A stretch of DNA of 64,000 bases from an uncultured Prevotella sp. (GCA_900314995.1 OMXK01000046.1:1-64000); one strand, 5' to 3'; positions 35,437 through 45,636 are shown, counted from the first letter of the stretch. A program made the numbers and translations. Notes: generated from the letters alone by a model not told the origin.

Positions 35437-35527
35437 AGGATTAATTTCATAAATGGTGCAAGTATTCTGTTAAAATACGTAAAAACATTCTAAAACCACA
35501 TATCTATGCACTTTATATCACAATTAG

Positions 35528-35560
35528 TGAGGTCTGCGGAAGCAGCTCCACAGACCTCAG
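35528..35560 (-). terminator. Hairpin at the end of the susCD operon
   Basis: A 13-bp stem TGAGGTCTGTGGA/TCCGCAGACCTCA (one G-U) with a 6-nt loop; no clear T-run follows, so it may be a weak terminator or an mRNA-end stabiliser. Confidence 0.6.
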
Positions 35561-35568
35561 CTATTTGA

Positions 35569-36024
35569 TTACTTACTGCCGATAAACTCGTATTTGAACT
35601 CTACGTTCTTACGGCCCACTTTCTGGCTGATGGTGAAGGATGTGTTGATATTACCCTTGTCATCGATTCTTCCTGCGAAAGAAGCACCAAGACCATTGGC
35701 GCTGCTAGCGGTCTGATTGAAGAACTCATAGCCATAGTTGGAGTGCCATACATTGGCTACAGAAGTAGCGTTCAGTTCAGCTTCTGCACAGGTAAAGGTG
35801 ACGTTGGTTACGCCAGTAGAACTGCCGGCAGCCAGTGTGACAGAGCCACTGAAACTGACTGAGCCGTCATCGCCAGTACGGGTCCAGGTACCATTGTACG
35901 TTCCTGCAGAACCCTGCTCGGCTGAAGAGCTGTAGTTGATGCTCTCATCGCCATCGCTGCCGCAAGCTACGAAAGTGCAGCTAAGTGCGAGCACTGCGAA
36001 GATGGAATATATAAATTTCTTCAT
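35569..36024 (-). CDS. Small PUL lipoprotein, unknown family
   Basis: A 151-residue protein with a lipoprotein signal (lipobox TFVAC, Cys21) followed by an acidic/Ser-rich linker (GSDGDESINYSSS). Surface lipoproteins of Bacteroidetes often begin with such acidic residues. The mature part is a small beta-barrel or sandwich rich in Ser/Thr/Gly ('TYNGTWTRTGDDGSVSFSGSVTL', 'FAGRIDDKGNINTSFTI'). It lies directly downstream of susD, the position of the SusE/F-type glycan-binding lipoproteins, but it is much shorter. Binding function is inferred. Confidence 0.65.
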   Translation of the reverse strand: MKKFIYSIFAVLALSCTFVACGSDGDESINYSSSAEQGSAGTYNGTWTRTGDDGSVSFSGSVTLAAGSSTGVTNVTFTCAEAELNATSVANVWHSNYGYEFFNQTASSANGLGASFAGRIDDKGNINTSFTISQKVGRKNVEFKYEFIGSK

Positions 36025-36055
36025 TGTTATTCTTCTTTATAATTAATATAATGTA

Positions 36056-37885
36056 TTAATAACCCGGATTCTGTTCAGCATTAGAGATACCAGTGTTTGC
36101 ACTGATTTCATTAGCGGGAATCGGACGGAGCCACTTGTATTTGCCGTCGTTACCCTGCATGTCAGAGGCGCTGTTCACATACTCATTGAACTCAACGTTG
36201 TAACGAATGAGCTGCTTGGTGCGGCGCAGGTCCATCCAGCGGTGACCTTCAGCATAAAGCTCACGGGCACGCTCGTCGAGGATCAGGTCGATGTCCTTAA
36301 TGGTGAACGTACTGGTGGTATAATACTCAGGCTGGTAAGCGCTGAATGAAGCGAGGGCATCCAGACCGGCACGGCCACGAACAGCGTTGATCTTTGCCAG
36401 AGCCTCAGCAGTGTTACCTGCCATCAGGTTAGCCTCGGCAGCTACCAGATACATGTCGCTGACGTGTAATACGACGATGTCGCGGTAGTCATTGTTGGTG
36501 TCTGTGTAATCCGTGTTGGGATCATCGAACTTCTTTACGCAGGTACCGTTGTCCACCTGGTTATTGTAGTCGGTAATGGCTACACTCTTCTTCTGGAAGC
36601 TGGTGCTTCCGCTAGCGAGTGTCCAAGTGGTAACGTTAGGCAGGGTCAGCAGCGAAACGATTACGTTGCCGTTAGCAAAAATATCACCATTGGCGATGAG
36701 CTGGTCGGCATGCTCCTTCATCCAAGCCTCAGCCTCTGCCTCTGTCGTGTAGTAGGGGAGGTAGACTCTGGTGATGGGGAAATCACTCAGATCTCTTGCG
36801 TTATAGTAGGCATAATAACCCTCGTCGCCCCAGTTAGCCTGACCTGAAGCATTCTTCGTAGCAGCGTAGAAGATCTGCATGAAGGTGGCGTCATAGCGAT
36901 TGTCGCCCTTCTCGAAGAGGTACATGCTCTTCTCTGACTGCTGATCGTCGGAACCTACGTTCTTAATACCACTGGCGTTATAGTTTCCATAGTAGCCGCC
37001 AAAGCCGTTCTGCATAGAGTGACCGCTGTTGCTCACGTCGCCGGGATAGCCTGTACGCTCATACTGGATAGAGAAGATTTCCTCTTCGTTCCCCTCGTTG
37101 TAGGGTGACCACTTCAGGTCGAACGACATCGTCAGGCTCACACCGTTGATGGCCTTCTCTGCCCATGAAGCAGCCTGAGAGAAGTTGCTGGTGCTGTTGA
37201 CAGAGTAGGTACCCTGAATCTCGTCACCAATAGTCGTGTCGAGATCCCAGCCTGCTGCCAGGTAAACCTTTGCGAGCAGAGCGGCTACAGCCTGCTTGCT
37301 GGCATGACCCGTATGGCTCTGAGCTGCCAGAGATGAGCTGTTGTACAGTTCTGTCAGGTCGCTGATCATCGAAGCATAGATCTCGCTCAGCGGTGTACGG
37401 GGATAGCTGCGCTCTGCGCCGTTGTTGATGTACTCTGTTACGTAGGGTACACCACCGAAGTGCTGAGTCAGCAGATAGTAGCCGTAGTTGCGGAGGAAGC
37501 GAGCTTCCTGTCCCAGCTGTGAATCGGCTCCTGCATAGAAGATCACGCCGTTGGCATAGTTGATGGTCTTATACACGTTAGCATAGAAGCTGCTGATAGT
37601 GTTGTCCTCAGGGGTTATCGTATATGAATCAAACACGGTAGCTACGTGGCCACGGGTGTGGATATAGAGGTCGGTTCCCCTGCTGAAAAGGTCGGGAATG
37701 TATGCATAGGCCTTCATCGACTCGTATGCCGACGTAAGCAACGAGGTGGCATCCTTGCCGAAGTAGTCGTCCGCAGTCTGTCCGCCGGCCGTCTTGTTCT
37801 CAGCTTCGAGGAAGTCGCTGCAGGCTGTCAGTGTGAAACCAGCGAAAAGTGCAGCGATAACTGATAAATATATATTCTTTTTCAT
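36056..37885 (-). CDS. susD: SusD-family glycan-binding outer-membrane lipoprotein (RagB/SusD)
   Basis: A 609-residue lipoprotein (lipobox LTAC, Cys22; 'SDFLEAENKTAGG' next). SusD hallmarks are the N-terminal TPR-like helices, 'RFLRNYGYYLLTQHFGGVPYV', and the C-terminal 'EARELYAEGHRWMDLRRTKQLIRYN... YKWLRPIPANEI...NPGY' block (short parts quoted). It sits on the cell surface, closes over the SusC barrel and captures the oligosaccharide. The gene follows susC after 22 nt. Confidence 0.95.
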   Translation of the reverse strand: MKKNIYLSVIAALFAGFTLTACSDFLEAENKTAGGQTADDYFGKDATSLLTSAYESMKAYAYIPDLFSRGTDLYIHTRGHVATVFDSYTITPEDNTISSFYANVYKTINYANGVIFYAGADSQLGQEARFLRNYGYYLLTQHFGGVPYVTEYINNGAERSYPRTPLSEIYASMISDLTELYNSSSLAAQSHTGHASKQAVAALLAKVYLAAGWDLDTTIGDEIQGTYSVNSTSNFSQAASWAEKAINGVSLTMSFDLKWSPYNEGNEEEIFSIQYERTGYPGDVSNSGHSMQNGFGGYYGNYNASGIKNVGSDDQQSEKSMYLFEKGDNRYDATFMQIFYAATKNASGQANWGDEGYYAYYNARDLSDFPITRVYLPYYTTEAEAEAWMKEHADQLIANGDIFANGNVIVSLLTLPNVTTWTLASGSTSFQKKSVAITDYNNQVDNGTCVKKFDDPNTDYTDTNNDYRDIVVLHVSDMYLVAAEANLMAGNTAEALAKINAVRGRAGLDALASFSAYQPEYYTTSTFTIKDIDLILDERARELYAEGHRWMDLRRTKQLIRYNVEFNEYVNSASDMQGNDGKYKWLRPIPANEISANTGISNAEQNPGY

Positions 37886-37907
37886 ATCTTCTGTGTATTA
37901 TCTGTGT

Positions 37908-40900
37908 TTAGAACTTAATGCTTGCACCAACCTGGTAGTTGATTGTGCTAGGTCCATCCTGCTTGACGCCGGCACCTGCCCACTCAGGATCGAAGCCCTT
38001 GTAGCTGGTGATCACAAACGGGTTGGTCACTGTAGCATAGAGGCGCAGGTGCTTGCAGCCAAACTTGTTGAGGAAGTTCTTCTCGAAGGTGTAGCCGAGT
38101 GTGATGTTCTTCACCTTCAGGAACGATGCGTCAGAGATACCCTTGGCGACGTTCCAGAAGTCAGCCTGACGGCCTACGCCACTGTTGCTGCCACCGTTGT
38201 TGGGGAAAGGATAGCCACCGTAGTGGGTCACCTCCTGATACTTAGGATTGATGTAAGTGCCATCCTCGTTTACACCGTCACAGTCGAGCAGTGTACCAGC
38301 GGGGATGTACCAGTCCATTGCCAGCTTCTGACGGCCGCGGTCGTTCAGACCGAGGATATCGCTGGTCAGGAAAGAAGAGTAGACCTTATAACCTACCTTG
38401 GCATAGAGTGAGAACGAGAAGTCCCAGTTCTTCCAAGTGAGGTTAGAGGTGAAGCTGCCCGTCCACTTCGGGTCCATACTCTTCACCACGCGGTCGTCCT
38501 GGTCGATGTTGCCGTCGCCGTTCTGGTCAATCACGTAGGGCTGACCCTCTGTCAGACCATATACTTTATAATAATAGTCATACTCCTTCATGGTAGAACC
38601 AGGAGTCAGACCTGCGTTTGTAGCTGCAGCAGTGTTGGGAACCGTCATGTCGCGGTCGGTAACGACGCCACCCCACTCGTAAGCATAAGTGTTGTTTACA
38701 GATGAACCTACGAAGAGGCTACCTGTTGTGGGGCTGGAGCTGCCGGAGCTCAGCACGCGGTCACCAGTACCGTTGATTTCGCGTACCTTATTCTTGTTAG
38801 CAGCGAAGGTGAAGGTTGTCTCCCAGTGCCAGTCCTTGGTTTCCACATTCACAGTGGTCAGGGCCACCTCAACACCAGTGTTGCGTACCGAACCGATGTT
38901 GGTCACCATTGAACCGCCACCAGACTCCAGCGGCAGGGCTACTGAGTAGAGCAGATCCTTAGAAGTCTTCTGGTACACATCGACGCTACCGTTGATGCGG
39001 CCGCCGAAGAAACCGAAGTCAATACCGGCGTTGTATTCTGTAGAAGTCTCCCACTTCAGATCCTTGTTCACGATGCTTGAAGGATAGAAACCGTTCAGGT
39101 AATCAGGGCCGAAGGGATAGAACACGGGGCCGGAAACGGTCTGCTGTGTAGCGAAGTTATCGATACCGTCGTTGTTACCAGTGACACCGTAAGACAGACG
39201 CAGCTTCAGGTTGCTCAGCCAGTTGACCTTCTGCAAGAATGCCTCCTCAGAAGCGCGCCATGCAAGGGCTACAGAGGGGAAGGTACCCCAGCGGTTGTCC
39301 TTGGTGAACTTCGAGCTGCCGTCGCGACGTACCGTAGCAGTCAGCAGGTAGCGACTCTTATAGCTATAGTTCAGACGGAAGGCGTAAGAAATCATGCTGT
39401 TCTCCGTATAAGAGGTGGAAGAGTCGACAGCATTGAAAGTGCCAGAACCCATGTTCCACCAGTCGGTGCCGTCCATCACGCCAGTAGCTGCCCAATACGA
39501 CTTCTCGGTGTTTGATGCCTGAGAAGAGAACAGAGCCATCAGTCCGAGGCTGTGGTCATCAGCGATGGTCGTGTTGTAGTTGATAATGTTATCCCATGTC
39601 CAAGAGAAGTTACGGTAGTTTGTCAGGTTCGTCGCATTCGTTGACAGACTTGTGTCATAGAAGTTGTCGGTGTCAGGATTCTTGTAACCCTCGAAATAAC
39701 CCTCACGGTAGTTGGTATAGCTCGGAGAGAAAGTGGTCTTGAAGTCAAGGCCCTTGATGATGTCGAACTTCAGGTAGAAGTTACCCAGCACACGCCAGGT
39801 CTCACGCTGCTTGCTGGTGCTCTGCATGACGAGCAGGGGGTTGGCCTGGTCAGAGAACTGGTAAGAAGAAGTGGTTCCCAGAGCCTGATAGTTACCCGGC
39901 TTCTCGTTGAGTACACCCTCAGAATTGTAAGGAGTCATATAGGGGTTCATACGATAGGCGTGCTGGATGGCAGCGTCGTTAGCATACTCCTGTCGGGTTC
40001 TGGCACCGTTTACGCTGAAGCCGGCGCTGATCACGCTGTTGATCTTAGCGTCTACGCTACCCTTGAAGTTGATGCGGTTCTGGTCATCGCCTTTGTAGAT
40101 ACCCTTCTCCTGGTTGTAACCGACGCCGAAGTGGTAGTTGATGTTCTCGCCGCCACCGCTTACTGCGAGGTAGTGGTTCTGCTGACTGCCGTTCTGAGTC
40201 ACCATGTCGGGCCAGTCGTAGGTATTGCCGCTGGCCAGCATCTCCTTCATCTTGTAGTTGCCAGAGCCGACGTTCTCACGAAGCAGACACTGCTCGAGGA
40301 TGGAACCGCCAATCTGATAGACAGGATGTGAAGACATGGCAGTCTCTGTTGTTGCCAGGTTGCCTGCATAGCTCTGGAACTTGAAGAAACGGTACTGATA
40401 GAATTCCTGACCGTCCATGAAGTCCGGCATACGGACTTTCTTCGACCAGCCATAGTATCCGTCGTAGCTGATGGTCGGCTTCTGGTCGCGCTTCACGGTT
40501 GTACCGCCCTTCGTTGTCACCATGACGACACCAGCCGTAGCACGAGAACCGTAGATGGCGGTAGAAGAAGCGTCCTTCAGAATATCAATACGCTCGATGT
40601 CCTGGGGGTTCAGCCAGTCGATATCATCACACATCACACCGTCGACTACATAGAGTGGGGTGGTGGAAGAGTTGATTGACGACTTACCGCGGATTTCGAT
40701 GTTGTAGCTGCCGCCACGACCAGAACTCTGCGTAATGTTCACACCAGGATTGCTACCCTGCAGGTTACCCAGCACAGAGGGAGCACCTTTGGCGTTCAGT
40801 TGTTCGGTGTTAACTGAAGATACCGAACCGGTCAGGTCGGTCTTCTTCATCGTACCGTAACCTACGACCACCACGTCCTGCAGTGTCGTAGCGTCTTCCT

Positions 40901-41189
40901 TCAGTACGACGTTCACACTTGACTTGCCTGCGATGTTGATTTCCTGAGTCTGCATACCGATGTATGAGATCACAAGAACCTTGCTGTCGCCCATGTTGAT
41001 GGTGAAGTTACCGTCGAAGTCCGTCACTGTGGCATTCTTGGTACCTTTCTCCATAACAGTAGCGCCGATGACGGCCTCGCCCGTTTCATCGACCACATTT
41101 CCGTTGACGGTCTGAGCCGATACTGTACCCACGATGAGTGACAGGACCAACGTCAGAGCGAGGCGGAACGTTTTCAAATTACCTTGCAT
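37908..41189 (-). CDS. susC: SusC-family TonB-dependent outer-membrane transporter (SusC/RagA)
   Basis: A 1093-residue outer-membrane barrel. It has a signal peptide, an N-terminal carboxypeptidase-like domain ('VNGNVVDETGEAVIGATVM', ~28-115), the TonB box/plug region 'LQDVVVVGYGTMKKTDLTG', the SusC plug motif 'IDILKDASSTAIYGSRA', and C-terminal barrel strands ending in 'YQVGASIKF' with terminal Phe. With SusD it imports an oligosaccharide. The regulator of this locus is not adjacent. The paralogous secreted proteins and mannanase-like genes elsewhere in the window suggest a beta-mannan-type glycan, which is inference. Confidence 0.96.
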   Translation of the reverse strand: MQGNLKTFRLALTLVLSLIVGTVSAQTVNGNVVDETGEAVIGATVMEKGTKNATVTDFDGNFTINMGDSKVLVISYIGMQTQEINIAGKSSVNVVLKEDATTLQDVVVVGYGTMKKTDLTGSVSSVNTEQLNAKGAPSVLGNLQGSNPGVNITQSSGRGGSYNIEIRGKSSINSSTTPLYVVDGVMCDDIDWLNPQDIERIDILKDASSTAIYGSRATAGVVMVTTKGGTTVKRDQKPTISYDGYYGWSKKVRMPDFMDGQEFYQYRFFKFQSYAGNLATTETAMSSHPVYQIGGSILEQCLLRENVGSGNYKMKEMLASGNTYDWPDMVTQNGSQQNHYLAVSGGGENINYHFGVGYNQEKGIYKGDDQNRINFKGSVDAKINSVISAGFSVNGARTRQEYANDAAIQHAYRMNPYMTPYNSEGVLNEKPGNYQALGTTSSYQFSDQANPLLVMQSTSKQRETWRVLGNFYLKFDIIKGLDFKTTFSPSYTNYREGYFEGYKNPDTDNFYDTSLSTNATNLTNYRNFSWTWDNIINYNTTIADDHSLGLMALFSSQASNTEKSYWAATGVMDGTDWWNMGSGTFNAVDSSTSYTENSMISYAFRLNYSYKSRYLLTATVRRDGSSKFTKDNRWGTFPSVALAWRASEEAFLQKVNWLSNLKLRLSYGVTGNNDGIDNFATQQTVSGPVFYPFGPDYLNGFYPSSIVNKDLKWETSTEYNAGIDFGFFGGRINGSVDVYQKTSKDLLYSVALPLESGGGSMVTNIGSVRNTGVEVALTTVNVETKDWHWETTFTFAANKNKVREINGTGDRVLSSGSSSPTTGSLFVGSSVNNTYAYEWGGVVTDRDMTVPNTAAATNAGLTPGSTMKEYDYYYKVYGLTEGQPYVIDQNGDGNIDQDDRVVKSMDPKWTGSFTSNLTWKNWDFSFSLYAKVGYKVYSSFLTSDILGLNDRGRQKLAMDWYIPAGTLLDCDGVNEDGTYINPKYQEVTHYGGYPFPNNGGSNSGVGRQADFWNVAKGISDASFLKVKNITLGYTFEKNFLNKFGCKHLRLYATVTNPFVITSYKGFDPEWAGAGVKQDGPSTINYQVGASIKF

Positions 41190-41255
41190 ACTTTAGTTAT
41201 TATTAGTTATTAATGAATAAAATATTTGTTTCAGTAGTCTGCGATAATCTCCATG

Positions 41256-41263
41256 CAAAGATA
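41256..41263 (-). promoter_or_regulatory. -7 box of the susCD operon
   Basis: TATCTTTGC on the - strand, about 66 nt before the susC start, an exact Bacteroidetes match. Confidence 0.7.
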
Positions 41264-41269
41264 CAAAAT

Positions 41270-41917
41270 AATCATGAGAATTGTATATGCTATTTCACAA
41301 TTATAAGTATTATTAACACTTTCGACTGGCATAACCGATGCAAATTTACGGTATTTACCCCACATATCTATAAAAATTGATTAAAATTAGCACGTAAACG
41401 TTTGCAAAAATTTAAGTAATTGTCCATGTCGGAACAATGGGTGTTACACGTTTCAGTGTTACAGTTAAATAAAAAAACAATCAATTTGGTCTCACAAATA
41501 TTTCTTATATAATATATATATTTATATATATATAATATAAGTACTAATTCTGGTAAAAATATGGTTGTATATCGAACTGTAACACTGCAACAGCGTAACA
41601 AAATTGTTCCTCATTTTAGATCATTTTATTTTACATGTCTATATCGCAAAAAAACATCTTACAATCCAGATTCTTCAGAGCGCTAATCAGTCGTAAGCGG
41701 AAGGTTCCTCACTCGTAATCTGACCAACATTCAACTTACGATTGATTTAGAATCGCATGAAATGCCCTAAAATAGGGATTTTTCTATTATAACTGGTGCA
41801 ATATGAATAATTGTTACATAATGGAAACTGTTTCGGGGGTTGAAATTATCAAAAATGGCATCGTGTATATGATTGGGCTCATCGCGCAGGGCAAGACAAT
41901 GGATAATATCCGGACAT
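41270..41917. other. Long AT-rich intergenic region between susC and pgk
   Basis: No gene is supported. It contains an alternating TA tract with palindromic character (about 41508-41542). An inverted repeat with roughly 20 of 24 matching bases (41443-41466 and 41575-41599; core GTGTTACAGTT/AACTGTAACAC) flanks this tract. Confidence 0.55.
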
Positions 41918-41950
41918 GAAAAAAGCAGGGTTGGATGGCCCTGCTTCTTT
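41918..41950 (-). terminator. Terminator of pgk
   Basis: Read on the - strand, AAGCAGGG...CCCTGCTT around an 8-nt loop is followed by TTTTTT. Confidence 0.88.
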
Positions 41951-41973
41951 CATATATGTATAAGCTGTCTTGC

Positions 41974-43245
41974 TTATTCGCCCTTGATGGCTGCTACACC
42001 GGGGAGAACCTTACCCTCGATAGCCTCGAGCAGAGCACCACCACCAGTAGAGATGTAGCTAACCTTATCAGCCAGACCGAACTTGTTGACACAAGCTACA
42101 GAGTCGCCACCACCAATCAGAGAGAATGCACCCTCGGCAGTTGCCTCGGCGATAGCCTCACCGATAGCGCGGCTACCTGCTGTGAAGTCGTCGCACTCGA
42201 ACACACCGGCAGGACCGTTCCACAGAATGGTCTTCGCGCCTTTGATGGCGTTGCGGAAATCCTCCTGAGAAGCAGGACCGGCATCAACACCCTCGAAGCC
42301 GTCGGGAACATCGTTGGCAGGGCAGGTGATGATCTCTGAACCCTCCTTCACAGTCATCGTACCGAAATCGAGACCGTTGGTAGCTGTGCAGTCGCTGCCA
42401 AGAACGAGCTCTACGCCGTTCTTCTTGGCCAGCTCCTCAACACCGAGGGCTACATCGAGTTTGTCGAGCTCAACGATAGAGTTACCAATCTTACCGTCGT
42501 GAGCCTTAGCGAAGGTGTAGGTCATACCACCGCAGAGGATGAGCTTATCAACCTTACCGAGCAGGTTCTCGATGATGCCGATCTTAGAAGATACCTTAGA
42601 ACCACCCATGATGGCTACGAACGGGCGCTTGATGTTAGAGAGTACATTGTCAACAGCCTGAACCTCTTTCTCCATCAGCAGACCGAGCATCTTGTTGTCG
42701 GCATCGAAGTAGTCGGCGATCACAGCGGTAGAAGCATGCTTGCGGTGAGCAGTACCGAAGGCATCCATCACATAGCAGTCAGCATAAGAAGCCAATGTCT
42801 TTGCAAACTCCTTCTGAGATACCTTCAGGGCCTTCTTGGCCTCGTCGTACTCAGGCGTACCCTTCTCCAAACCTACGGGCTTACCCTCTTCCTCGGGATA
42901 GAAGCGCAGGTTCTCGAGCAGCAGAGCCTCACCCATCTTCAGAGCCTTGGCAGCGTCGGCAGCTTTAGCGCAGTCGGGAGCAAAAGCAACGGGAACGCCC
43001 AGGGCCTTCTCTACAGCCTCGCGGATCTGACCCAGAGACTTCTTCATGTCTACCTTACCTTTGGGCTTACCCATGTGGCTCATGATGATCACAGCACCGC
43101 CATCGGCCAGAATCTTCTTCAGCGTGGGCAGGGCACCGCGGATACGGGTGTCGTCAGTGATCTTACCATTCTCATCGAGGGGTACGTTGAAGTCTACACG
43201 TACGATTGCCTTCTTACCGGCAAAGTTGAATTCGTTGATTGTCAT
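41974..43245 (-). CDS. pgk: Phosphoglycerate kinase
   Basis: A 423-residue glycolytic enzyme (1,3-bisphosphoglycerate + ADP to 3-phosphoglycerate + ATP). N-terminal '[24 protein letters not shown]' and '[11 protein letters not shown]' are the PGK signature, '[13 protein letters not shown]' is the central hinge, and the C-terminal nucleotide loop is '[12 protein letters not shown]' with '[15 protein letters not shown]'. Codon bias is strong, as in gap. A -7 box lies 50 nt upstream, with a heptamer repeat array overlapping the -33 region. Confidence 0.98.
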   Translation of the reverse strand: MTINEFNFAGKKAIVRVDFNVPLDENGKITDDTRIRGALPTLKKILADGGAVIIMSHMGKPKGKVDMKKSLGQIREAVEKALGVPVAFAPDCAKAADAAKALKMGEALLLENLRFYPEEEGKPVGLEKGTPEYDEAKKALKVSQKEFAKTLASYADCYVMDAFGTAHRKHASTAVIADYFDADNKMLGLLMEKEVQAVDNVLSNIKRPFVAIMGGSKVSSKIGIIENLLGKVDKLILCGGMTYTFAKAHDGKIGNSIVELDKLDVALGVEELAKKNGVELVLGSDCTATNGLDFGTMTVKEGSEIITCPANDVPDGFEGVDAGPASQEDFRNAIKGAKTILWNGPAGVFECDDFTAGSRAIGEAIAEATAEGAFSLIGGGDSVACVNKFGLADKVSYISTGGGALLEAIEGKVLPGVAAIKGE

Positions 43246-43294
43246 AATTGTATTGTTATTAATAATGTGAAAAACTTCTTCTTATAAGCGACTG

Positions 43295-43342
43295 CAAAGA
43301 TACTGATTTTCATTGAACATTGAACATTGAACATTGAACATT
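43295..43342 (-). promoter_or_regulatory. pgk promoter with 7-bp tandem repeats in the -33 region
   Basis: TATCTTTG on the - strand at 43295-43302. Immediately upstream of it (43311-43342) is CATTGAA repeated four times plus a partial copy. Confidence 0.65.
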
Positions 43343-43409
43343 TATATTTTTTTTGCGTAGATAAACAAATAATGTAAGGCGGAGTTGGCAAAAACTCAGC
43401 ATTTATGTG

Positions 43410-43417
43410 TATCTTTG
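43410..43417 (+). promoter_or_regulatory. -7 box of queC
   Basis: TATCTTTG lies only 8 nt before the queC ATG, with TTGGC at 43385; the transcript would be nearly leaderless. Confidence 0.68.
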
Positions 43418-43425
43418 CAGCCGAT

Positions 43426-44082
43426 ATGAAGAAAGATACAGTAATTATCCTTAGTGGTGGCATGGATAGTGTGACACTGCTCTATGACCAGCAAGAGCGC
43501 ATCGCCCTGGCCGTCTCGTTCGATTATGGCTCGAAGCATAATGACCGTGAGATTCCCTTTGCCCGTCTGCATTGTGAGCGGATTGGCATCCCGCATATCG
43601 TGATTCCCCTCGATTTTATGACCAAGTATTTCAAGAGTTCGCTGCTCGAGGGGGGGGAAGAGATTCCCGAGGGCCACTATGCCGATGAGAACATGAAGTC
43701 GACGGTGGTACCCTTTCGTAACGGCATCATGCTTTCCATTGCCGTCGGCATTGCCGAGAGCAACGACCTGCGGTTTGTAATGATGGCAAATCACGCGGGT
43801 GACCATACCATCTATCCCGACTGTACGCCGCAGTTTGTCGATGCCTTCGACGAGGCCGCCCGTGCCGGTACGTTTGTGAAGGTGGGATTATTGTCGCCAT
43901 TTACGAACTGGACGAAGGCCGACATAGCCCGTCGCGGCAAGGAACTCGGCATCAACTATGCTGAAACATGGTCGTGCTACAAAGGCGAAGAAAAACACTG
44001 CGGCAAGTGCGGTACCTGTGTGGAACGTCGCGAAGCCTTATCAGAGGCTGGTATAGAGGATCCTACAGAGTATCTTGATTAA
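43426..44082 (+). CDS. queC: 7-cyano-7-deazaguanine synthase QueC
   Basis: From ATG 43426 a 218-residue enzyme converting 7-carboxy-7-deazaguanine to preQ0 with ATP and ammonia, for queuosine. The PP-loop 'VIILSGGMDSVTLLYD' is at 6-20, and 'SFDYGSKHNDREI' follows. The Zn ligands are in 'WSCYKGEEKHCGKCGTC' near 186-202. The longer frame from 43405 would run through the promoter, so the ATG at 43426 is preferred. No other queuosine genes are adjacent. Its 3' end overlaps the converging radA by 4 bp. Confidence 0.95.
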   Translation: MKKDTVIILSGGMDSVTLLYDQQERIALAVSFDYGSKHNDREIPFARLHCERIGIPHIVIPLDFMTKYFKSSLLEGGEEIPEGHYADENMKSTVVPFRNGIMLSIAVGIAESNDLRFVMMANHAGDHTIYPDCTPQFVDAFDEAARAGTFVKVGLLSPFTNWTKADIARRGKELGINYAETWSCYKGEEKHCGKCGTCVERREALSEAGIEDPTEYLD

Positions 44083-45506
44083 CCGAATAGTTCTCTTAAC
44101 GCTTCTTCGACCTTGCGGACGGGATGGATTGCAATGTGGAACTTCTTTGCGTCGATTCCCTGAAGATTATATTTTGGAATGATGATATCGCTGAAGCCTA
44201 ATTTCTCGGCTTCGGCAATCCGTTGCTCGATGCGGTTTACGGGGCGCACCTCACCCGAAAGACCTACCTCGCCGCACATGCACCAGCCCGATTCGATGGG
44301 CGTATCTACATTTGAAGAGAGGACAGCGGCAATGATGGAGAGGTCCATTGCGAGATCTGTCACTCGTAATCCCCCGGCTATGTTGATAAAAACATCTTTC
44401 TGCATGAGTTTGAAACCGACACGCTTTTCAAGCACGGCAAGCAACATGTTCAGACGGCGCTGGTCGAACCCAGTGGCAGATCGCTGTGGGGTGCCATAGG
44501 CAGCGGTAGAGACAAGTGCCTGACTCTCTACGAGGAAGGGGCGCACACCCTCGATGGCCGAGGAAATGGCGATACCTGAGAGACCGTCGTGATCCTGAGT
44601 GAGTAGCAATTCGGAGGGGTTACTGACTTGTCGGAGCCCGTTCTGCTGCATCTCATAGATGCCTAGTTCGGCCGTAGAGCCGAAGCGGTTCTTCATCGAA
44701 CGGAGGATGCGATACATATAATGCTGGTCACCCTCGAACTGGATGACGGTGTCGACGATATGCTCGAGAATCTTAGGGCCTGCCAGGGTGCCTTCTTTCG
44801 TGATATGGCCAATGAGAATGACGGGCACGCCACTCGACTTGGCAAAGCGGAGCAGGGCAGAGGCACACTCACGGACTTGAGCGATGGAACCGGCAGAAGA
44901 CTCGACATCCTCGGTCATGATGGTCTGGATGGAGTCGATGACTACCAATTCGGGCTGTTCTGCCTTGATATGCTCGAAAATGTTCTCGAGGGAGTTCTCA
45001 CATAGAATCAGGAAATTGTCGTTCTCTGCAGAGCAAAGCGGCGAAGCCGAGCGGTCGTCCTCGAGACGGTTGGCACGCATCTTCAGCTGGTGGGCACTCT
45101 CCTCACCGCTGACATACAGTATTTTCTTTTCGGGCAGACGGAGCATAGTCTGCAGGGAGAGGGTAGATTTGCCGATACCGGGCTCACCGCCCAGGAGAAC
45201 GATGCTGCCTGGCACCAGACCACCTCCGAGCACACGGTTCAACTCGTTGTCGTGCATGTCGATACGGGGATCGTCGTGGTTGGAGATCTCGTGTAGCCGG
45301 AGTGCCTTGCCTACCGCAGCAGCAGAGGTCTGTGCGGTATGGCTGTTCAGACCGCGTCTCGACTCACTCAATTTTGGTGAGGCAGCAGGAGCGACACGGA
45401 TTTCCTTAAACGTGTTCCATTGCCCACAGGCAGGGCACTTCCCGATCCACTTCGGCGACTCCTGGCCGCAGTTGGAGCAAACGTATGCGATTTTGTCTTT
45501 TGCCAT
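44079..45506 (-). CDS. radA: DNA repair protein RadA (Sms)
   Basis: A 475-residue protein with the full RadA layout: N-terminal C4 zinc finger (Cys10, 13, 24, 27), RecA-like core with P-loop 'GGEPGIGKST' (~105), the RadA-specific 'KNRFGSTAELG' motif (~260), and a C-terminal Lon-protease-like domain ('INIAGGLRVTDLAMDLSII', 'GLSGEVRPVNRIEQRIAEA'). It drives branch migration in recombinational repair. A TATCTTTG box on the - strand at 45514-45521 lies 8 nt upstream of the start, so the mRNA would be nearly leaderless. Confidence 0.97.
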   Translation of the reverse strand: MAKDKIAYVCSNCGQESPKWIGKCPACGQWNTFKEIRVAPAASPKLSESRRGLNSHTAQTSAAAVGKALRLHEISNHDDPRIDMHDNELNRVLGGGLVPGSIVLLGGEPGIGKSTLSLQTMLRLPEKKILYVSGEESAHQLKMRANRLEDDRSASPLCSAENDNFLILCENSLENIFEHIKAEQPELVVIDSIQTIMTEDVESSAGSIAQVRECASALLRFAKSSGVPVILIGHITKEGTLAGPKILEHIVDTVIQFEGDQHYMYRILRSMKNRFGSTAELGIYEMQQNGLRQVSNPSELLLTQDHDGLSGIAISSAIEGVRPFLVESQALVSTAAYGTPQRSATGFDQRRLNMLLAVLEKRVGFKLMQKDVFINIAGGLRVTDLAMDLSIIAAVLSSNVDTPIESGWCMCGEVGLSGEVRPVNRIEQRIAEAEKLGFSDIIIPKYNLQGIDAKKFHIAIHPVRKVEEALRELFG

Positions 45507-45619
45507 AGTTGTGCAAAGATAGTTATAAAATTATACACAATGGTACAGTGACGCCGAGTTTTTTGTTTTTTTAATATAATTTCTATGAGACTCTGTGGCT
45601 CTGTGTTCAATTTAATTTG

Positions 45620-45627
45620 TACCTTTG
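45620..45627 (+). promoter_or_regulatory. -7 box of the substrate-binding lipoprotein gene
   Basis: TACCTTTG, 9 nt before the ATG at 45637. Confidence 0.62.
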
Positions 45628-45636
45628 CATCCGATT

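Noticed and set aside
41368-41601. Short - strand ORF in the susC-pgk gap
   Set aside because: Tyr/Ile/Asn-rich translation of AT-rich DNA with no initiation signals or family features.
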